Positions 61,913 to 64,000 of a stretch of 64,000 bases of DNA are shown here, in pieces. Source of the DNA: Xanthomonas boreopolis (lineage in GTDB: Bacteria > Pseudomonadota > Gammaproteobacteria > Xanthomonadales > Xanthomonadaceae); assembly GCA_014654535.1 (NCBI GenBank), contig BNBA01000004.1:114805-178804 (forward strand), in the 5' to 3' direction. The position numbers and the translations under genes were made by a program. Within the stretch, counting starts at the first letter, position 1. Each line of letters opens with the position of its first letter. The notes under the pieces were generated by a model. The model was not told the DNA's origin and searched no databases. It saw nothing but the letters and a program-made list of their open reading frames with translations.

Positions 61913-62676
61913 GCGGGATGCTCCAGCCGGAGGTCGCCGTGCTCGGCGCCACCGGCCTGGTCGGCGGTGGCGTCGTGCAGGCGCTGCTGGAGGCCGGCAG
62001 CCCGGTGCTGGCGATCGGGCGCAGCGCGTTGCGCCTGAAGGCGCTGAAGGACCGTTTCGCGGACGCTCCCGCCCTGGACACGATGGCGGGTTCGGTGGCC
62101 GGCGATGCCGCCGCCGAGGCGCTCGCCAACCGCATCGCCGACCGCTCGCGCCCGCTGGCCGCGGTGGTGGCGTGCATCGGCAGCCCGCTCAGCAAGGGGC
62201 GGCTGCTCGACCGGCCGGCCTCGGCGCTGTTGAAGCGGCTGCAGAACGACCTGCTGCCGCACCTGGCCGCGGCCCGCCACCTGCTGCCGCTGCTGGCCGA
62301 TTTCGGCGGCCGCTACGTGCTGGTGGGCGGACCGTGCGCCCTGCGCGCGTGGGCCGGCCACGGCGACATATCGATCGTGGCGTCGGCCACGCGGATGCTG
62401 GCCCACGTGCTGCACGAGGAAGCGCAGCCGCTCGGCGTGCGCGTGCAGTTGCTGTCCGTGGACCAGCCCGTGCGCAACCCGGCGCAACCCACTGAAGCCT
62501 GCCGCGAGTGGCTGGACCCGCCCACGGTCGGCCGCAGCGCGGTATCGCTGCTGGCCGGCCGCGGCGTGCCCGGCCAGGTCGTGGTCGGCGTCGATCGCTT
62601 GCTCGCATCCCTGCCGGTCACCGGATTGATGGCCGGCGTTTCCCTCCCCCTTCCCACCCAAGAGGTTTCCCAATGA
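61909..62676 (+). CDS. NAD(P)-binding short-chain dehydrogenase-like protein
   Basis: A 255-residue Rossmann protein: VAVLGATGLVGGGVVQALLEAGSPVLAIGRS (GxTGxxG, about 8-38), AAVVACIGSPLSKGRLLDR and YVLVGGPCALRAWAGHG. The canonical SDR Tyr-x-x-x-Lys is not evident; this looks like an atypical or NmrA-like member. It overlaps both neighbours by four bases and so sits within a coupled operon with the efflux adaptor, perhaps modifying the efflux substrate or inducer. Confidence 0.85.
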   Translation: MSGMLQPEVAVLGATGLVGGGVVQALLEAGSPVLAIGRSALRLKALKDRFADAPALDTMAGSVAGDAAAEALANRIADRSRPLAAVVACIGSPLSKGRLLDRPASALLKRLQNDLLPHLAAARHLLPLLADFGGRYVLVGGPCALRAWAGHGDISIVASATRMLAHVLHEEAQPLGVRVQLLSVDQPVRNPAQPTEACREWLDPPTVGRSAVSLLAGRGVPGQVVVGVDRLLASLPVTGLMAGVSLPLPTQEVSQ

Positions 62677-63866
62677 ACCAGAACGCCACCCCGTTCCGAT
62701 TCTCCGTGCGCCATGCGCTCGCGGCGGCGGTGATCGCCGCCGTGCTGGCCGGATGCGGTTCGCAGGCCGCGGAGCAGGGTGCTCCGCCGGCGCCGCAGGT
62801 CGGTGCCGCCCCGGTACTGATCAAGCCGATCCGCCAGTGGGACGAGTTCAGCGGCCGCATCGAGGCGGTCGAGAGCGTCCAGCTGCGCCCGCGCGTGTCC
62901 GGCTACATCGAGAAGGTCAACTACGTCGAAGGCCAGGAAGTGAAGAAGGGCGACGTGTTGTTCACCATCGACGCGCGCCCCTACCGCGCCGAACTCGCCC
63001 GGGCCACCGCCGATCTCGCCCGCGCCCGCACCCAGGCCGAGCTGTCGCGCAGCGAGGCCGCCCGTGCGAAGAAGCTGGCCGAGCAGCAGGCGATCTCGAC
63101 CGAGAGCTGGGAACAGCGCCGCGCCGCGGCCGACCAGGCCGGTGCCGACGTGGCCGCCGCGCAGGCGGCGGTGGAGCAGGCGCGGCTCAACCTGGAATGG
63201 ACCCAGGTGCGCGCGCCGATCGACGGCCGTGCCGGCCGCGCGATGGTGACCGCCGGCAACCTGGTCACCGCCGGCGACGGCGCCAGCGTGCTGACCACGT
63301 TGGTGTCCCAGGACAAGGTCTATGTCTATTTCGACGCGGACGAAGCGACCTTCCTGAACTACTCGCGGATGGCCCGCGAGGGCGTGCGGCCGAGCGAGCG
63401 CGAGGCGCGCCTGCCGGTGCGGGTCGCGCTGATGGGCGAGGACGGCTTTGCCCACGAAGGGCAGGTCGACTTCCTCGACAACCAGCTCGAGCGCAGCACC
63501 GGCACCATCCGCGTCCGCGCCGTGCTCGACAACGCCGAGCGCCGCTTCACGCCGGGCCTGTTCGCCCGCGTGCAGCTGCCCGGCAGCGGCGAGTTCAAGG
63601 CCGTGCTGATCGACGACAAGGCCGTGCTCACCGACCAGGACCGCAAGTACGTGTACGTGGTCGACAAGGACGGCAAGGCGCAGCGGCGCGACGTGCAGCT
63701 CGGCCGTACCGCCGAGGGCCTGCGCATCGTGCAGCAGGGCCTGGCGGCCGGCGACCGGGTGATCGTGGACGGCGTGCAGAAGGTCTTCATGCCGGGCATG
63801 CCGGTGCAGGTCAAGCCGAGCGTCATCGCACCGAAGGCGGAGCGGACCACCGCCGCATTGAATTGA
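62673..63866 (+). CDS. RND efflux periplasmic adaptor lipoprotein (MexE type)
   Basis: A 397-residue membrane fusion protein with lipobox LAGC (Cys28). The sequence RIEAVESVQLRPRVSGYIEKVNYVEGQEVKKGDVLFTIDARPY and the block WTQVRAPIDGRAGRAMVTAGNLVTAGDGASVLTTLVSQDKVYVYFDADEATFL are close to MexE. The LysR gene across the intergenic region and the coupled SDR fit the MexT/MexEF arrangement. The pump and channel genes are expected beyond the right edge of the window. Confidence 0.92.
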   Translation: MNQNATPFRFSVRHALAAAVIAAVLAGCGSQAAEQGAPPAPQVGAAPVLIKPIRQWDEFSGRIEAVESVQLRPRVSGYIEKVNYVEGQEVKKGDVLFTIDARPYRAELARATADLARARTQAELSRSEAARAKKLAEQQAISTESWEQRRAAADQAGADVAAAQAAVEQARLNLEWTQVRAPIDGRAGRAMVTAGNLVTAGDGASVLTTLVSQDKVYVYFDADEATFLNYSRMAREGVRPSEREARLPVRVALMGEDGFAHEGQVDFLDNQLERSTGTIRVRAVLDNAERRFTPGLFARVQLPGSGEFKAVLIDDKAVLTDQDRKYVYVVDKDGKAQRRDVQLGRTAEGLRIVQQGLAAGDRVIVDGVQKVFMPGMPVQVKPSVIAPKAERTTAALN

Positions 63867-63880
63867 ACCCGCGAGGTTGA

Positions 63881-64000
63881 AGCCCCTCTCCCGCCGGGAG
63901 AGGGGCGGGGTGAGGGTACGGGGGCGCCCCCTGCCGGGGGCTGGTCGCACGAGGCTTCCCCCGCGTCCTCATCCGTCCCTGCGGGCCGCCTTCTCCCCTG
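63881..64000. repeat. Repeat family C at the right edge
   Basis: CCCCTCTCCCGCCGGGAGAGGGG hairpin (63882-63904) followed by GCGGGGTGAGGGTACGGG and, inverted, CCTCATCCGTCCCTGCGGGC (63968 on). A related fragment with GAAGGGCGGATGAGGGTCCGGGC lies at about 44195-44217. This block separates the adaptor from the next gene and is cut by the window edge. Confidence 0.65.

Overview
The window is about 70% G+C, gene-dense and shows no phage, insertion sequence, tRNA, rRNA or CRISPR array. The gene set (a FimX-like c-di-GMP effector, yaeQ, divergent yeiH/LysR, two cspA-type genes, a DUF6116-like small protein, several OmpA/glycine-zipper envelope proteins) and three families of intergenic palindromes point to the chromosome of a gammaproteobacterium of the Xanthomonadaceae (Lysobacter, Luteimonas or Xanthomonas relatives). 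Genus assignment is inference; no marker gene settles it.

Layout. 1-3.4 kb: end-truncated fimX-like gene, then yaeQ and a BaiN/HI0933 flavoprotein with overlapping ends. 3.5-6.3 kb: first cold-shock gene with a long leader, then a GST/selO pair. 6.4-10.7 kb: an RND efflux adaptor/pump pair without an outer-membrane channel, followed by about 690 bp of nested palindromes. 11.4-18.3 kb: apt, a GNAT, a small membrane protein, dbpA, yeiH with a divergent LysR regulator, and uup. 18.3-20.3 kb: a LamG remnant, a secreted RNase Sa-type nuclease overlapping its barstar inhibitor, and sodA. 20.4-30.5 kb: secreted hydrolases (EEP family, GH3 glucosidase, M14 carboxypeptidase), POT peptide transporter, rhomboid, small acetyltransferase, DUF3298 lipoprotein, cfa. 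30.6-36.7 kb: MarR, an ECF sigma/anti-sigma pair divergent from an S8 peptidase, an Ala/Gly-rich secreted protein and dcp. 36.8-45.1 kb: membrane protein, glutathione peroxidase, fpr with a Fur-like operator, sugar dehydrogenase, ABC exporter, amidinotransferase-fold hydrolase, and an ECF41 sigma factor with its carboxymuconolactone-decarboxylase-type partner. 45.2-54 kb: class I fumarase, GST, pldA, DUF456, second cold-shock gene, glycine-zipper lipoprotein, a c-type cytochrome, tcdA, tatD and a second glycine-zipper protein. 54-64 kb: gcdH, GNAT, FMN reductase, dnaB, photolyase, OmpA lipoprotein, and a LysR gene divergent from an operon (small ORF, SDR, MexE-like adaptor) that runs toward the right edge.

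The strongest regulatory signals are sequence-level: (i) the two csp genes share a conserved hairpin-containing leader; (ii) the ECF41 sigma gene and its partner carry the same promoter, TGTCACG-N16-CGTC, explaining autoregulation; (iii) fpr has a 19-bp Fur-box-like palindrome over its promoter; (iv) REP-like palindromes show compensatory base changes that preserve their stems; (v) two 18-bp tandem repeats lie between the terminal LysR gene and its divergent efflux operon. Several housekeeping genes have a TAnAAT hexamer 5-6 nt before ATG, which suggests leaderless transcripts.
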